Below, piece after piece: positions 25,614 through 33,431 of a DNA stretch of 34,593 nucleotides. The notes beneath the pieces are model-generated. The model was not told the origin of the DNA, searched no databases, and was given only the letters and a program-made list of their open reading frames with translations. A program made the position numbers and the translations under genes. Numbering within the stretch: the stretch's first letter is position 1; each line of letters begins with the position of its first letter. Source of the DNA: Saprospiraceae bacterium (lineage in GTDB: Bacteria; Bacteroidota; Bacteroidia; Chitinophagales; Saprospiraceae); the NCBI GenBank assembly GCA_027488855.1, contig JAIYAV010000018.1, positions 1 to 34,593 of the forward strand, given 5' to 3'.

Positions 25614-26198
25614 TCAACAAAGAAGGAATGTGAGAAAGGTAAGTCCATACGCGTTGTAATCGCGCAGGTGCTGCCGCAGATAGGTCGTAGAGCGGGATAG
25701 ATGGTACTCAATGGACTTTTCGGAAAGATTGAGTTGAGCGGCAATCTCCCGAATGGTCAGGCGCTCAAAGCGGTTGAGCATAAAGATTTGCCGGGTTTTG
25801 TCGGGCAATTCGGCCAGGGCTTTTTGCAAGGCTTCGGTCAAATCATTGAAATAGACCATATCTGAAGTGGTCATGATTTCAAGGGGGAAATACTGCTTAA
25901 GGGAGTCCAGGTAGTGTTCTTCCTGAATGTGGTGCCGGATGTAGTCAATGGCCAGATTTTTGAGCGAAACCTGCAAAAAAGCATTCAAATTGATGATGCG
26001 CAGGGTGGCGCGTTTTTGCCAAAGCATTACAAACAACTCTTGGGCGAGTTCCTCGGCTACTTCTTTCCGGTTCAGTTTGCGCAGGGCAATGCTGTACATC
26101 TTGTACCAGTAACGATCGTACAATTCTTTGAAAGCCAGTGTGTCATCTGCTCTCAATAAACTCAACAAATCTGCATCGGAATGTGTCTTTAGACTCAT
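25614..26198 (-). CDS. ECF RNA polymerase sigma factor of the polysaccharide locus
   Basis: 194 residues. Sigma region 2 is AFKELYDRYWYKMYSIALRKL...EELAQELFVMLWQKR (about 22-63), with YIRHH after it; region 4 is LPDKTRQIFMLNRFERLTIREIAAQLNLSEKSIEYHLSRS (about 131-170), a helix-turn-helix for -35 recognition. The C-terminus ends in a hydrophobic GLTFLTFLLC. I chose the ATG at 26198 (MSLKTHSDADLLSLL), which gives the family length; the frame is open to 26300. It should activate susCD and perhaps the lyase operon. A small hairpin lies in its leader at 26237-26258. Confidence 0.92.
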   Translation of the reverse strand: MSLKTHSDADLLSLLRADDTLAFKELYDRYWYKMYSIALRKLNRKEVAEELAQELFVMLWQKRATLRIINLNAFLQVSLKNLAIDYIRHHIQEEHYLDSLKQYFPLEIMTTSDMVYFNDLTEALQKALAELPDKTRQIFMLNRFERLTIREIAAQLNLSEKSIEYHLSRSTTYLRQHLRDYNAYGLTFLTFLLC

Positions 26199-26236
26199 TG
26201 CTGGCGATTTATTTGATGTAGTTTTTTGTCGTTGAA

Positions 26237-26258
26237 TTTTTGAGAAAATCCTCAAAAA
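26237..26258 (-). other. Leader hairpin of the ECF sigma gene
   Basis: TTTTTGAG (26237-26244) and CTCAAAAA (26251-26258) form a perfect 8-pair stem with a 6-base loop, 39 bases upstream of the sigma-factor ATG. It is AT-rich and weak; a role in regulation is only possible. Confidence 0.35.
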
Positions 26259-26466
26259 GGAAGACGTTGGATACAGCCGAGACCCTGACGGGAAAGGCAA
26301 TAAATGACTGGTCTAAGGAACGATGAAAAAGTGAAGCACTTATTTTTTTATCGCTCCCAAAACAAATTTGACCTTTTCTTTTGAGGTACCCTGTTTTATT
26401 GTTGAAATGCAAAAAGGGAAGATTCCACCTTCTGCATAGTGTCAAAATTTGAATAACTTTGTCTTT

Positions 26467-28029
26467 ATGAAAAAGGAGTTCAACATTACGGGCGTCTGCT
26501 TTCCTACGCGGCATTATATGATGGACACTCGCGCCAAGATGGCGACCATCATGGACATGGTGGAACGGGGACAATATTTTATCATCAATCGGCCTCGTCA
26601 ATATGGTAAAACGACCATGCTCTTTTTGATTAACAATTTGTTGAACAAACAAGATGGTTACTTGCCTCTAGAGATGAATTTACAAGGTGTAGATGAAAAA
26701 TGGCTTGAGTCAGACAAGTCATTTGCGATTATGTTCATCAACGAGCTTAACAAAAGATTGGAGTACTTAGACCCGGAATTATCAGCTTTTTTGGCTCAAA
26801 TGATCCCTCAGATAGAAGACATGAACAGTCTCTCTAGAGTCATCACCAAATTAGTCCAAAAAGCAGATAAGAAATTAGTAATCCTTATTGATGAAGTTGA
26901 TGTAAGTGTTAATTTTTTGCCATTTTTGAGCTTTTTAGGCATGCTTCGAACGAAGTACCTAGGAAGAGATCAACCCTATAACTTGACTTTTCACAGCGTT
27001 ATTCTAGCGGGCGTACACGACATCAAATCCCTGAAATCAAAAATGCGGTCGGGGGATCAAGCACAATACAATAGCCCTTGGAACATCGCCGCAGATTTTG
27101 AGGTAGAAATGAGTTTTAATCCTGCCGAGATTGCACCGATGTTGGAAGAATACCGCCTGGCAGAGCAAGTAGAGCTGGAAGTAACCCCAATTGCCGAAAG
27201 GCTGTATTACTTCACCTCTGGGCACCCTTTTTTGGTGAGCAAATTGTGCAAAATTATTGCCGAAAAACTGTTGCCCCAAAAAGCGGAAAGGCGCTGGGTA
27301 TTGGAAGATGTGGATCGTGCGGTCAACCTACTCCTAAAAGAAAACAATACCAACTTTGACAGTTTGATCAAAAACCTAGAGAACAATCCTGCCCTCTACG
27401 ATCTGGTATATCGGGTGATCATCGATGGCGACGTGATCTCCTTCAATCCGGATGAACCACTCACCAATTTTGGGCGCATGTACGGTATCTTCAAGGAAAA
27501 TGGTCGCCTAGCCATCCACAACCGCATCTACGAGCAGCGCCTATACAACTACATGACCGTAAAAACAGAAATCACCTACGGCCGCGATTACAATTTCAGT
27601 GAGCACTTCAAAATTGCCGACAATGGTCTGGACATTGAAGCGGTGCTGCTTAAATTTCAGCAGTTCATGCAGTCGGAACACGATAAAAAGGATCAGGATT
27701 TTTTGGAGCGCAATGCTCGGCTAGTATTCTTATCCTTCCTTAACCCCATTCTGAACGGGAAAGGCCATACGTTCAAAGAGCCCCAAATCTCGGAAGAAAA
27801 ACGCCTGGATGTGGTGGTTACCTATTTTCAGCACAAGTACATCATCGAACTAAAACGTTGGTACGGCGAGAAAGCGCACCAAGCTGGTTTGGCTCAGTTG
27901 AGTGATTACCTTGATCGGCAGCACCTGAAAACGGGGTTTTTGCTCATTTTTGAGCACAAGAAGGAGAAGTCCTGGCGGCAGGAATGGATCATGGTGGGGG
28001 ATAAAGAGGTGTTTGGGGTTTGGGTGTGA
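26467..28029 (+). CDS. AAA-ATPase-like protein with C-terminal PD-(D/E)XK nuclease domain
   Basis: 520 residues from the ATG at 26467. The N-terminus FNITGVCFPTRHYMMD and Walker A variant NRPRQYGKTT (41-50), Walker B LVILIDEVDV (about 143-152), and helical middle part match the AAA-ATPase-like family. The C-terminal EKRLDVVVTYFQHKYIIELKRW (about 447-468) carries the D and E-x-K residues of the PDDEXK_9-type fold. The family is common in Bacteroidota and of unknown function. TAACTTTG (26454-26461), a -7 box match, lies directly before the ATG, which would give a nearly leaderless mRNA, but no TTG is at the right distance. The alternative start at 26449 would overlap that box. Confidence 0.85.
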   Translation: MKKEFNITGVCFPTRHYMMDTRAKMATIMDMVERGQYFIINRPRQYGKTTMLFLINNLLNKQDGYLPLEMNLQGVDEKWLESDKSFAIMFINELNKRLEYLDPELSAFLAQMIPQIEDMNSLSRVITKLVQKADKKLVILIDEVDVSVNFLPFLSFLGMLRTKYLGRDQPYNLTFHSVILAGVHDIKSLKSKMRSGDQAQYNSPWNIAADFEVEMSFNPAEIAPMLEEYRLAEQVELEVTPIAERLYYFTSGHPFLVSKLCKIIAEKLLPQKAERRWVLEDVDRAVNLLLKENNTNFDSLIKNLENNPALYDLVYRVIIDGDVISFNPDEPLTNFGRMYGIFKENGRLAIHNRIYEQRLYNYMTVKTEITYGRDYNFSEHFKIADNGLDIEAVLLKFQQFMQSEHDKKDQDFLERNARLVFLSFLNPILNGKGHTFKEPQISEEKRLDVVVTYFQHKYIIELKRWYGEKAHQAGLAQLSDYLDRQHLKTGFLLIFEHKKEKSWRQEWIMVGDKEVFGVWV

Positions 28030-28063
28030 GGTTGGAACCGTCACTTATTCTCCGCAGTTTGCT

Positions 28064-28375
28064 TTATAAATCCCCTTTTTCGCCATCAATCCATCTATCC
28101 AACATTACTCTTTCCGACGGTGACTGGTGTGTGCCACCGGCCAAGATGTCCAGGAATTTATCCCAAATATTTTTTTCTTCTCTAAATTCTTTTTTGTAGT
28201 CCACCAGTGCTTTGTAATAATCGTTTTGGTACTTCAGTGCTTCCTCGTAGGTGAAATTCACCGGGATATGGTCTACAATAGATTGGGTAATTTCATTCAA
28301 TTCTTCGGGGGTGTACCGTTCAATCAATTGCAGCAATACCCTGCACGACTCTACCCGTGCAATGAGGGATTCCAC
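28064..28375 (-). CDS. Small hypothetical protein, GTG start
   Basis: 103 residues, mostly helical and acidic (LLQLIERYTPEELNEITQSIVDHIPVNFTYEEALKYQNDYYKALVDYKKEFREEKNIWDKFLDILAGG). I do not recognise the family. The only reasonable start is GTG at 28375; a stop lies six codons upstream (28391-28393) and no ATG occurs before residue 90 or so, so either GTG is used or the 5' end has been lost. A perfect 12-base palindrome sits 18 bases upstream. It converges with the AAA gene at 28029. Confidence 0.6.
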   Translation of the reverse strand: MESLIARVESCRVLLQLIERYTPEELNEITQSIVDHIPVNFTYEEALKYQNDYYKALVDYKKEFREEKNIWDKFLDILAGGTHQSPSERVMLDRWIDGEKGDL

Positions 28376-28393
28376 AAGTGGCGTTAAACGTTA

Positions 28394-28405
28394 CACAAGC
28401 TTGTG
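28394..28405. promoter_or_regulatory. Palindrome upstream of the small hypothetical gene
   Basis: CACAAGCTTGTG is a perfect 12-base palindrome, 18 bases upstream of the GTG at 28375. Its position fits an operator, but no regulator is identified. Confidence 0.3.
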
Positions 28406-28524
28406 AATAAGTTGTAGGATTCACACATTGTGCTGGGTTTTGTTAGCCAAGGTGTATAATTTTTTACCCGGTCCTATCCGACTCAAATACATGACTTAGA
28501 CTACTCACAGGTGAGCCAATCACT

Positions 28525-28614
28525 TCAAGCGCCTTTAAAAGTATTGTAGATCGTCGTCAGAGCCAGTACCAAAAACAAGGCACTCAGGATGTAAAAAATG
28601 TCTTTGATAATCAA
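28525..28614 (-). CDS. Possible 29-residue single-span membrane peptide, TTG start
   Basis: The minus strand of the 347-base gap 28376-28722 holds a short frame reading IIKDIFYILSALFLVLAL then TTIYNTFKGA and a TGA stop. It has one clean hydrophobic span flanked by charged residues, like small membrane subunits. No ATG is in frame; the TTG at 28614 is the likely start, and an upstream stop limits the frame. It may be real or a relic of a larger membrane protein. The rest of the gap contains the palindrome at 28394, a terminator at 28656, and nothing else recognisable. Confidence 0.35.
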   Translation of the reverse strand: MIIKDIFYILSALFLVLALTTIYNTFKGA

Positions 28615-28655
28615 TTCATTAGGATTTATTATTAATTAGTCGGGCAGTTCCTAAA

Positions 28656-28700
28656 ATAACCAGCACCATGGAATTGGTTTGTTTCCATGGCACTGGTTAT
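28656..28700 (-). terminator. Terminator of the exported hypothetical gene
   Basis: ATAACCAGCACCATGGA (28656-28672) pairs with TCCATGGCACTGGTTAT (28684-28700), 15 of 17 pairs, around an 11-base loop. On the minus strand TTATTTTAG follows. It starts 22 bases after the stop codon at 28723. Confidence 0.75.
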
Positions 28701-28722
28701 AGATAAGTAGCATTGAATAGGA

Positions 28723-29190
28723 TTAATTCTGCTTACTTTTTTGTAAGGCATTGAGCAAAAACTCCTGACTTAAATTTGCGTCACCGTATTGTTCAAGTAG
28801 GGTTTTAAAAAATACCTTTTGCTCTTCCGTGGATTTTTCGCGTAAAAAATCATGTTTTTTCACCATGCGAGACATACTACCAGCGAGATCATTCTTTAAT
28901 TGAACAAACTCCTCAGGATGTTTTACACCAGACTGGCGAAGATATTCCACTAACTCCTGATCCGTAGCAGGTGGTCTGGTTGGTTCTGGTTCCAGTTTGA
29001 GGTTGCCAAAGTAGTTCGTTAAAGCTAGTTCCTGGCTTTTCTTTAGATGATCAATAAAGAGTTTGTAATCTGCATCGTTACGGATAATCTCTTGTTGTTC
29101 GCTTAAAGATAAATCTTGACTGTAGCTAGTAAAAGCACCTAAAAAGCTAAAAAACATGATGGTGCAAACGAGGTTCAATATGGTTTTCAT
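28723..29190 (-). CDS. Exported hypothetical protein
   Basis: 155 residues from the ATG at 29190, which begins a signal peptide (TILNLVCTIMFFSFLGAFTSYSQ). The mature part is helical and charged (SLSEQQEIIRNDADYKLFIDHLKKSQELALTNYFG), then a proline-rich hinge LEPEPTRPPATDQELVEYLRQSG, then helices to the end (EQKVFFKTLLEQYGDANLSQEFLLNALQKSKQN). No family recognised. The frame extends to 29250, but the upstream part overlaps a gene relic and lacks signal-peptide character. Confidence 0.7.
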   Translation of the reverse strand: MKTILNLVCTIMFFSFLGAFTSYSQDLSLSEQQEIIRNDADYKLFIDHLKKSQELALTNYFGNLKLEPEPTRPPATDQELVEYLRQSGVKHPEEFVQLKNDLAGSMSRMVKKHDFLREKSTEEQKVFFKTLLEQYGDANLSQEFLLNALQKSKQN

Positions 29191-29228
29191 AGATTTGATT
29201 TTTGAATTGATTAGTAAAATGTGAGTGG

Positions 29229-29399
29229 TTAGTTCTGTTCGAGACACCATACTTTATCGCACCAACAAAGATGGGTCAATGCGACATGAATGGCTTCCTG
29301 ATAATCTAGGTATGCCTGTGTGGCAGTATTTAGAAAAGAAAAAGGATCTCCCGTCACCGCATCTAATATGGGCCTGATTGCTTTGACAAAAATATAAGG
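29229..29399 (-). pseudogene. C-terminal remnant of a truncated gene
   Basis: A 56-codon open frame without any start codon reads YIFVKAIRPILDAVTGDPF, then SFLNTATQAYLDYQEAIHVA, then ALTHLCWCDKVWCLEQN and TAA. The sequence is protein-like, with a loose resemblance to the C-terminal end of nucleoside phosphorylase-fold proteins, which I would not call firmly. The frame breaks at 29400-29402, shortly before a repeat-bearing segment (29434-29495), so the 5' part was probably lost there. The opposite strand is also open over part of this region, but less convincingly. Confidence 0.45.
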
Positions 29400-29433
29400 C
29401 TATAGCCCCTCAAACAAGGCATTTTTACACACA

Positions 29434-29495
29434 TTTGACCACCCCAAATTTTGAAATTTGCCCCGCGAACTTCGTTTTTGACCACCCCAAATTTT
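29434..29495. repeat. 19-base direct repeat with internal palindrome upstream of hsdR
   Basis: TTTGACCACCCCAAATTTT occurs at 29434-29452 and 29477-29495, period 43. CAAATTTTGAAATTTG (29445-29460) is palindromic. Spaced terminal repeats of this kind are seen at ends of some IS elements (for example the IS21 type), so this may be a solo IS end; a protein-binding array is the alternative. The 405 bases between 29190 and 29596 contain this repeat, the gene remnant and the hsd promoter. Confidence 0.55.
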
Positions 29496-29538
29496 CTGGC
29501 CTCTGCGCTAGTAAGAAGCAAGCTTCAAAACAATCTTC

Positions 29539-29568
29539 TTGCATAATCTATTTCCTGTATGTATCTTG
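29539..29568 (+). promoter_or_regulatory. hsdR: Putative promoter of the hsdRMS operon
   Basis: TTG at 29539-29541 and TATCTTG at 29562-29568 are separated by 20 bases. The expected transcription start is near 29574, about 20 bases before the ATG at 29596. It lies downstream of the direct repeats. Confidence 0.5.
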
Positions 29569-29595
29569 CTACAGAAAACCACAGCTTTGCCCAAA

Positions 29596-31992
29596 ATGAT
29601 CGATAAAAAAAGCCTCTCCGAGCGCGACATATGCACCAAATTCATTACCCCCGCCATTGAAAAGGCCGGTTGGGACAAGATCACACAGCTGCTCGAAGAA
29701 GTATCCTTTACCGATGGCAAAATTTACTTTCGAGGCAAACTCCACACCCGGGGTGCCAAAAAAAGAGCCGATTACATCCTTTATTACAAGCCCAATATCC
29801 CCATTGCCATCGTTGAAGCCAAGGACAACAAACACTCCGTGCGGGCGGGCATGCAGCAGGCCCTGGAATACGCCCGCATCCTGGACATCCCTTGTGTATT
29901 CAGCAGCAATGGCGATGGATTTGTGTTTCACGACCGCACGGCTGGGGAAGGGGCATTGGAAACCGAGTTGAGCCTCGATCATTTCCCTTCGCCTGCTGCC
30001 CTGTGGGAGGTTTACAAACAATACAAAGGCATTAGCAGTGCCGAAGCCGAGCGCATTGTCACCCAGGATTATTACCTCGACGGCAGTGGCCGCAGCCCGC
30101 GCTACTACCAACAGATTGCCGTTAACCGTACCGTAGAAGCCATTGCCAATGGGCAAAACCGCATCCTGCTCGTAATGGCCACCGGCACGGGCAAAACCTA
30201 TACCGCCTTTCAAATCATCCACCGCTTGTGGAAAAGTGGGGCCAAAAAACGCATCCTCTTTCTGGCCGATCGCAATGCCCTGATCGATCAAACGAAGCGC
30301 GGTGATTTCAAACACTTCAAAGACAAAATGACGCTGGTCAAGCAGCGCATGATCGACAAAAGTTACGAAGTGTACCTGGCCTTGTACCAGGGCCTGTCGG
30401 GTGCTGACGAAGAAGCCAACGCCTACAAGCAGTTTTCGCCCGAGTTTTTTGACCTCATCGTCATTGACGAGTGCCACCGGGGCAGTGCCAAGGAAGACAG
30501 CGCCTGGCGCGAGATCCTACGCTATTTCCACCGCGCCACCCACATTGGTCTCACCGCCACGCCTAAGGAAACCAAAGAAGTATCCAACAGCGAATACTTT
30601 GGCGAGCCCATTTACACCTACTCCCTCCGGCAGGGCATCGACGATGGTTTTTTGGCACCTTACCGCGTCCTTCGCATCCATTTGAGTGTGGATGTGGACG
30701 GTTGGCGGCCCGAACAGGGCAAACGCGACAAAGCGGGCGATCTGGTGGAAGATCGCGTGTACAACCGCCAGGACTATGACCGCAAACTGGTCATCGACGA
30801 GCGCACCGATACCGTAGCCCGCAAGCTGACCGAATTCCTCAAAGCCTACAACCGCATGGCCAAAACCATCGTGTTTTGTGCCGATATTGACCACGCCGAA
30901 CGCATGCGTGCTGCTCTGGCCAACCACAACGCCGATTTGGTGAGCCAAAACTACAAGTACATCATGCAAATCACCGGCGACAACAACGAGGGCAAACGGG
31001 AACTGGAAAATTTTACCAACCCCGAAGAAAAATACCCCGTGATCGCCACCACCTCAGAGCTGATGACCACCGGGGTGGATGCCCAAACCTGCGAAGTGAT
31101 TGTACTGGACGCCGAGATCAAATCCATGACCAAGTTCAAGCAGATCGTGGGCCGTGGAACGCGCATCAACGAAGAATACGGCAAGTTTTTTTTCAGCATT
31201 CTCGACTTCCGCAACGTGACCGACCTCTTTGCCGATCCTGAATTTGATGGCGATCCCATGCGGGTAAAACCCCTGGCCGAAGACAGCGACCTGGCCGAGG
31301 TGTTGACCGAGGAAGAAAACGATCAAAGCCCCATCGTGGACGAAGAAAGTGGAGCAGAAATTGAGATTGCGCCGCCCCAAATTCGTTATCCCATCCCCCA
31401 ACTGGGCGGACAGGTGAACGAAGCCCGTGAAAAGATCTACGTCAATGGCATCGACGTAACGGTGCTACTCAGTCGTGAATTGTATTTTGACCACAACGGC
31501 AAACCCATCACCACCAGCCTCAAAGACCATACCCGGCAATTGATCAAAAGCCAATACGCCTCGCTCAACGACTTCTTGCAGCGCTGGAACGGCGCCGACA
31601 AAAAGGAAGTGCTCATCCGGGAACTGGAAAGCCAGGGCGTGCTCGTGGATGTCCTGCGCGATGCCGTCAACCGGGAAGTCGACCTCTTTGACCTGATTTG
31701 CCATGTTGCCTACGACCAATCGCCCCTGACCCGCAAGGAGCGCGCCAACAAGGTGAAAAAGCGCGACTACTTCAGCAAATACGGCGAGCAAGCCCGCAAC
31801 GTGCTCGAAACCCTACTAGACAAATACGCCGACCAGGGCATCAGCAACCTGGAAAGTATGGACATTTTAAAAGTGAAACCCTTGACCGATTATGGCTCGG
31901 CTTTGGAGATATTGGCTTATTTTGGCGGCAAGGCGAAATACCTCGAAGCCGTCAAAGAATTGGAACAAGAACTCTATAAAGTTGGTGCTTAA
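29596..31992 (+). CDS. hsdR: Type I restriction enzyme R subunit
   Basis: 798 residues. The N-terminal nuclease domain has RADYILYY (Asp59) and AIVEAKDN (Glu74, Lys76), the PD-(D/E)XK site. The translocase has Walker A MATGTGKT (194-201), DECH (291-294), LTATPKET and QIVGRGTRI. The C-terminal part fits the EcoEI R-type domain. It cleaves unmodified foreign DNA after ATP-driven translocation, as part of the R2M2S complex. I chose the ATG at 29596 over the one at 29539 because the family begins with (I/D)KK-LSERDICTKFI and because 29539 lies within the promoter. It is followed 2 bases later by hsdM. GC content is higher than in the accessory genes to its left. Confidence 0.95.
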   Translation: MIDKKSLSERDICTKFITPAIEKAGWDKITQLLEEVSFTDGKIYFRGKLHTRGAKKRADYILYYKPNIPIAIVEAKDNKHSVRAGMQQALEYARILDIPCVFSSNGDGFVFHDRTAGEGALETELSLDHFPSPAALWEVYKQYKGISSAEAERIVTQDYYLDGSGRSPRYYQQIAVNRTVEAIANGQNRILLVMATGTGKTYTAFQIIHRLWKSGAKKRILFLADRNALIDQTKRGDFKHFKDKMTLVKQRMIDKSYEVYLALYQGLSGADEEANAYKQFSPEFFDLIVIDECHRGSAKEDSAWREILRYFHRATHIGLTATPKETKEVSNSEYFGEPIYTYSLRQGIDDGFLAPYRVLRIHLSVDVDGWRPEQGKRDKAGDLVEDRVYNRQDYDRKLVIDERTDTVARKLTEFLKAYNRMAKTIVFCADIDHAERMRAALANHNADLVSQNYKYIMQITGDNNEGKRELENFTNPEEKYPVIATTSELMTTGVDAQTCEVIVLDAEIKSMTKFKQIVGRGTRINEEYGKFFFSILDFRNVTDLFADPEFDGDPMRVKPLAEDSDLAEVLTEEENDQSPIVDEESGAEIEIAPPQIRYPIPQLGGQVNEAREKIYVNGIDVTVLLSRELYFDHNGKPITTSLKDHTRQLIKSQYASLNDFLQRWNGADKKEVLIRELESQGVLVDVLRDAVNREVDLFDLICHVAYDQSPLTRKERANKVKKRDYFSKYGEQARNVLETLLDKYADQGISNLESMDILKVKPLTDYGSALEILAYFGGKAKYLEAVKELEQELYKVGA

Positions 31993-31994
31993 TC

Positions 31995-33431
31995 ATGGCA
32001 AACCTTAAAGGAATTTTAGACAGCATCCGCAAAATCATGTGGCAAGACACCGGATTGAACGGCGATGCGCAACGCATTGAACAATTGGGCTGGATGCTTT
32101 TTTTCAAAATCTTCTCCGACAAAGACAAAGAGCTGGAGGTGCTCAACGACGATTACAACAGCCCTATTCCTGCCGAACTGCACTGGGAAGCCTGGGCCGG
32201 CAACGACGAAGGCATGACGGGGGATGAGCTGCAAAACTTTGTGGACCAAACCCTCTTTCCCACCCTGCGCAACCTGCCCGTGGGCCTGAGCAAAGACCTG
32301 GCCAACCAACGCGCCCTGCTGGTACGCGGCGTGTTTGAAGGCAACAACAACTACATGAAGAGCGGCATCAACCTCCGCAAGGTGTTGAACAAACTCAACG
32401 AAATAGATTTCAACATCGCCAAAGACCGCCATGCCTTCGGCGAACTCTACGAAACCATCCTCAAAGAGCTACAGAGTGCGGGCAAAAGTGGCGAGTTTTA
32501 TACGCCCCGCGCCATCACCGAGTTCATTTGTACGATGATGAACCCGCAGTTGGGCGAAAAAATCCTCGACCCCAGTTGTGGCACCGGGGGGTACCTCAGC
32601 GCGGCCATCGAGCACCTGAAGAAGCAGGCCAAAAGTGTGGAGGAGCGCGAAAGCATCGCCCAAAACGTATTTGGTTGGGAGTACAAACCCCTACCTTACT
32701 TGCTGGCCACCACCAACCTCATCCTGCACGACATGGAGGTGCCCAACATCAGTTTCCGCGACTCGCTGGATCAGCCCCTGAGCAACTATACGGAACGGCA
32801 GCGGGTCGACCTCATCCTGGCCAACCCACCCTTTGGCGGCATTGTGGCCAACAACAACGAAAACAACTTCCCCCAAAATTTTCGCACCAAAGAAAGTGCC
32901 GACCTCTTTCTGGTGCTCATGATCCACTTGCTGAAAGATAAAGGCCGCGCCGGGATCGTACTGCCCGATGGCTCACTCACCGGCGAGGGGGTCAAACAAC
33001 GCGTGCGCCAAAGACTGCTCGAAGAGTGCAACCTGCACACCATCATCCGTTTGCCCAATTCTGTGTTCCAACCCTACGCCACGGTGGCCACCAACCTGCT
33101 GTTTTTTACCAAAGGTGCCCCCACTAAAACGGTCTGGTACTACGAACACCGCCTGCCCGAAGGACAAAAATCTTACAGCAAAACCAAAACCATCCAGCTC
33201 CAGGAGTTTGAACCCATCAAAACCTGGTGGCAGCAACGGGAAGAAAGTGAAGTGTGCTGGAAAGTGGACATCCAAAGCATCATCGCCCGCAATTACGACC
33301 TCGACATCAAAAACCCCCACAAACAGGAGGAAAACCAAGAGCACAGCAGCGCAGAATTGCTACGGATGCTGGAGGCGAGTTTGGGGAGAAGTGGGGAATT
33401 GTTGAAGCAGTTAAAGGAGGTGGTGAGATGA
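31995..33431 (+). CDS. hsdM: Type I restriction-modification methyltransferase M subunit
   Basis: 478 residues of an N6-adenine methyltransferase. The N-terminal helical domain (1-150; AQRIEQLGWMLFFKIFSDKD) precedes GEFYTPR (166-172), SAM-binding motif I DPSCGTGGYL (192-201) and catalytic motif IV NPPF (277-280). It modifies the target adenine and, with HsdS, determines self versus foreign DNA. The start is 2 bases after the hsdR stop; its stop overlaps the hsdS start (ATGA, 33428-33431). All key motifs are intact. Confidence 0.96.
   Translation: MANLKGILDSIRKIMWQDTGLNGDAQRIEQLGWMLFFKIFSDKDKELEVLNDDYNSPIPAELHWEAWAGNDEGMTGDELQNFVDQTLFPTLRNLPVGLSKDLANQRALLVRGVFEGNNNYMKSGINLRKVLNKLNEIDFNIAKDRHAFGELYETILKELQSAGKSGEFYTPRAITEFICTMMNPQLGEKILDPSCGTGGYLSAAIEHLKKQAKSVEERESIAQNVFGWEYKPLPYLLATTNLILHDMEVPNISFRDSLDQPLSNYTERQRVDLILANPPFGGIVANNNENNFPQNFRTKESADLFLVLMIHLLKDKGRAGIVLPDGSLTGEGVKQRVRQRLLEECNLHTIIRLPNSVFQPYATVATNLLFFTKGAPTKTVWYYEHRLPEGQKSYSKTKTIQLQEFEPIKTWWQQREESEVCWKVDIQSIIARNYDLDIKNPHKQEENQEHSSAELLRMLEASLGRSGELLKQLKEVVR

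Noticed and set aside
28376-28722. Possible RNA gene or CRISPR-like array in the gap.
   Set aside because: No regular repeats, tRNA-like fold or known RNA motif; only a palindrome, a short frame and a terminator are visible.
29231-29375. Plus-strand frame over the gene remnant (starting GTG, ending PSPHLIWA).
   Set aside because: It is short, without promoter or family match, and the minus-strand reading looks more protein-like.
29569-30477. 302-codon open frame opposite hsdR.
   Set aside because: hsdR motifs on the plus strand are complete; the antisense frame has no protein-like pattern.
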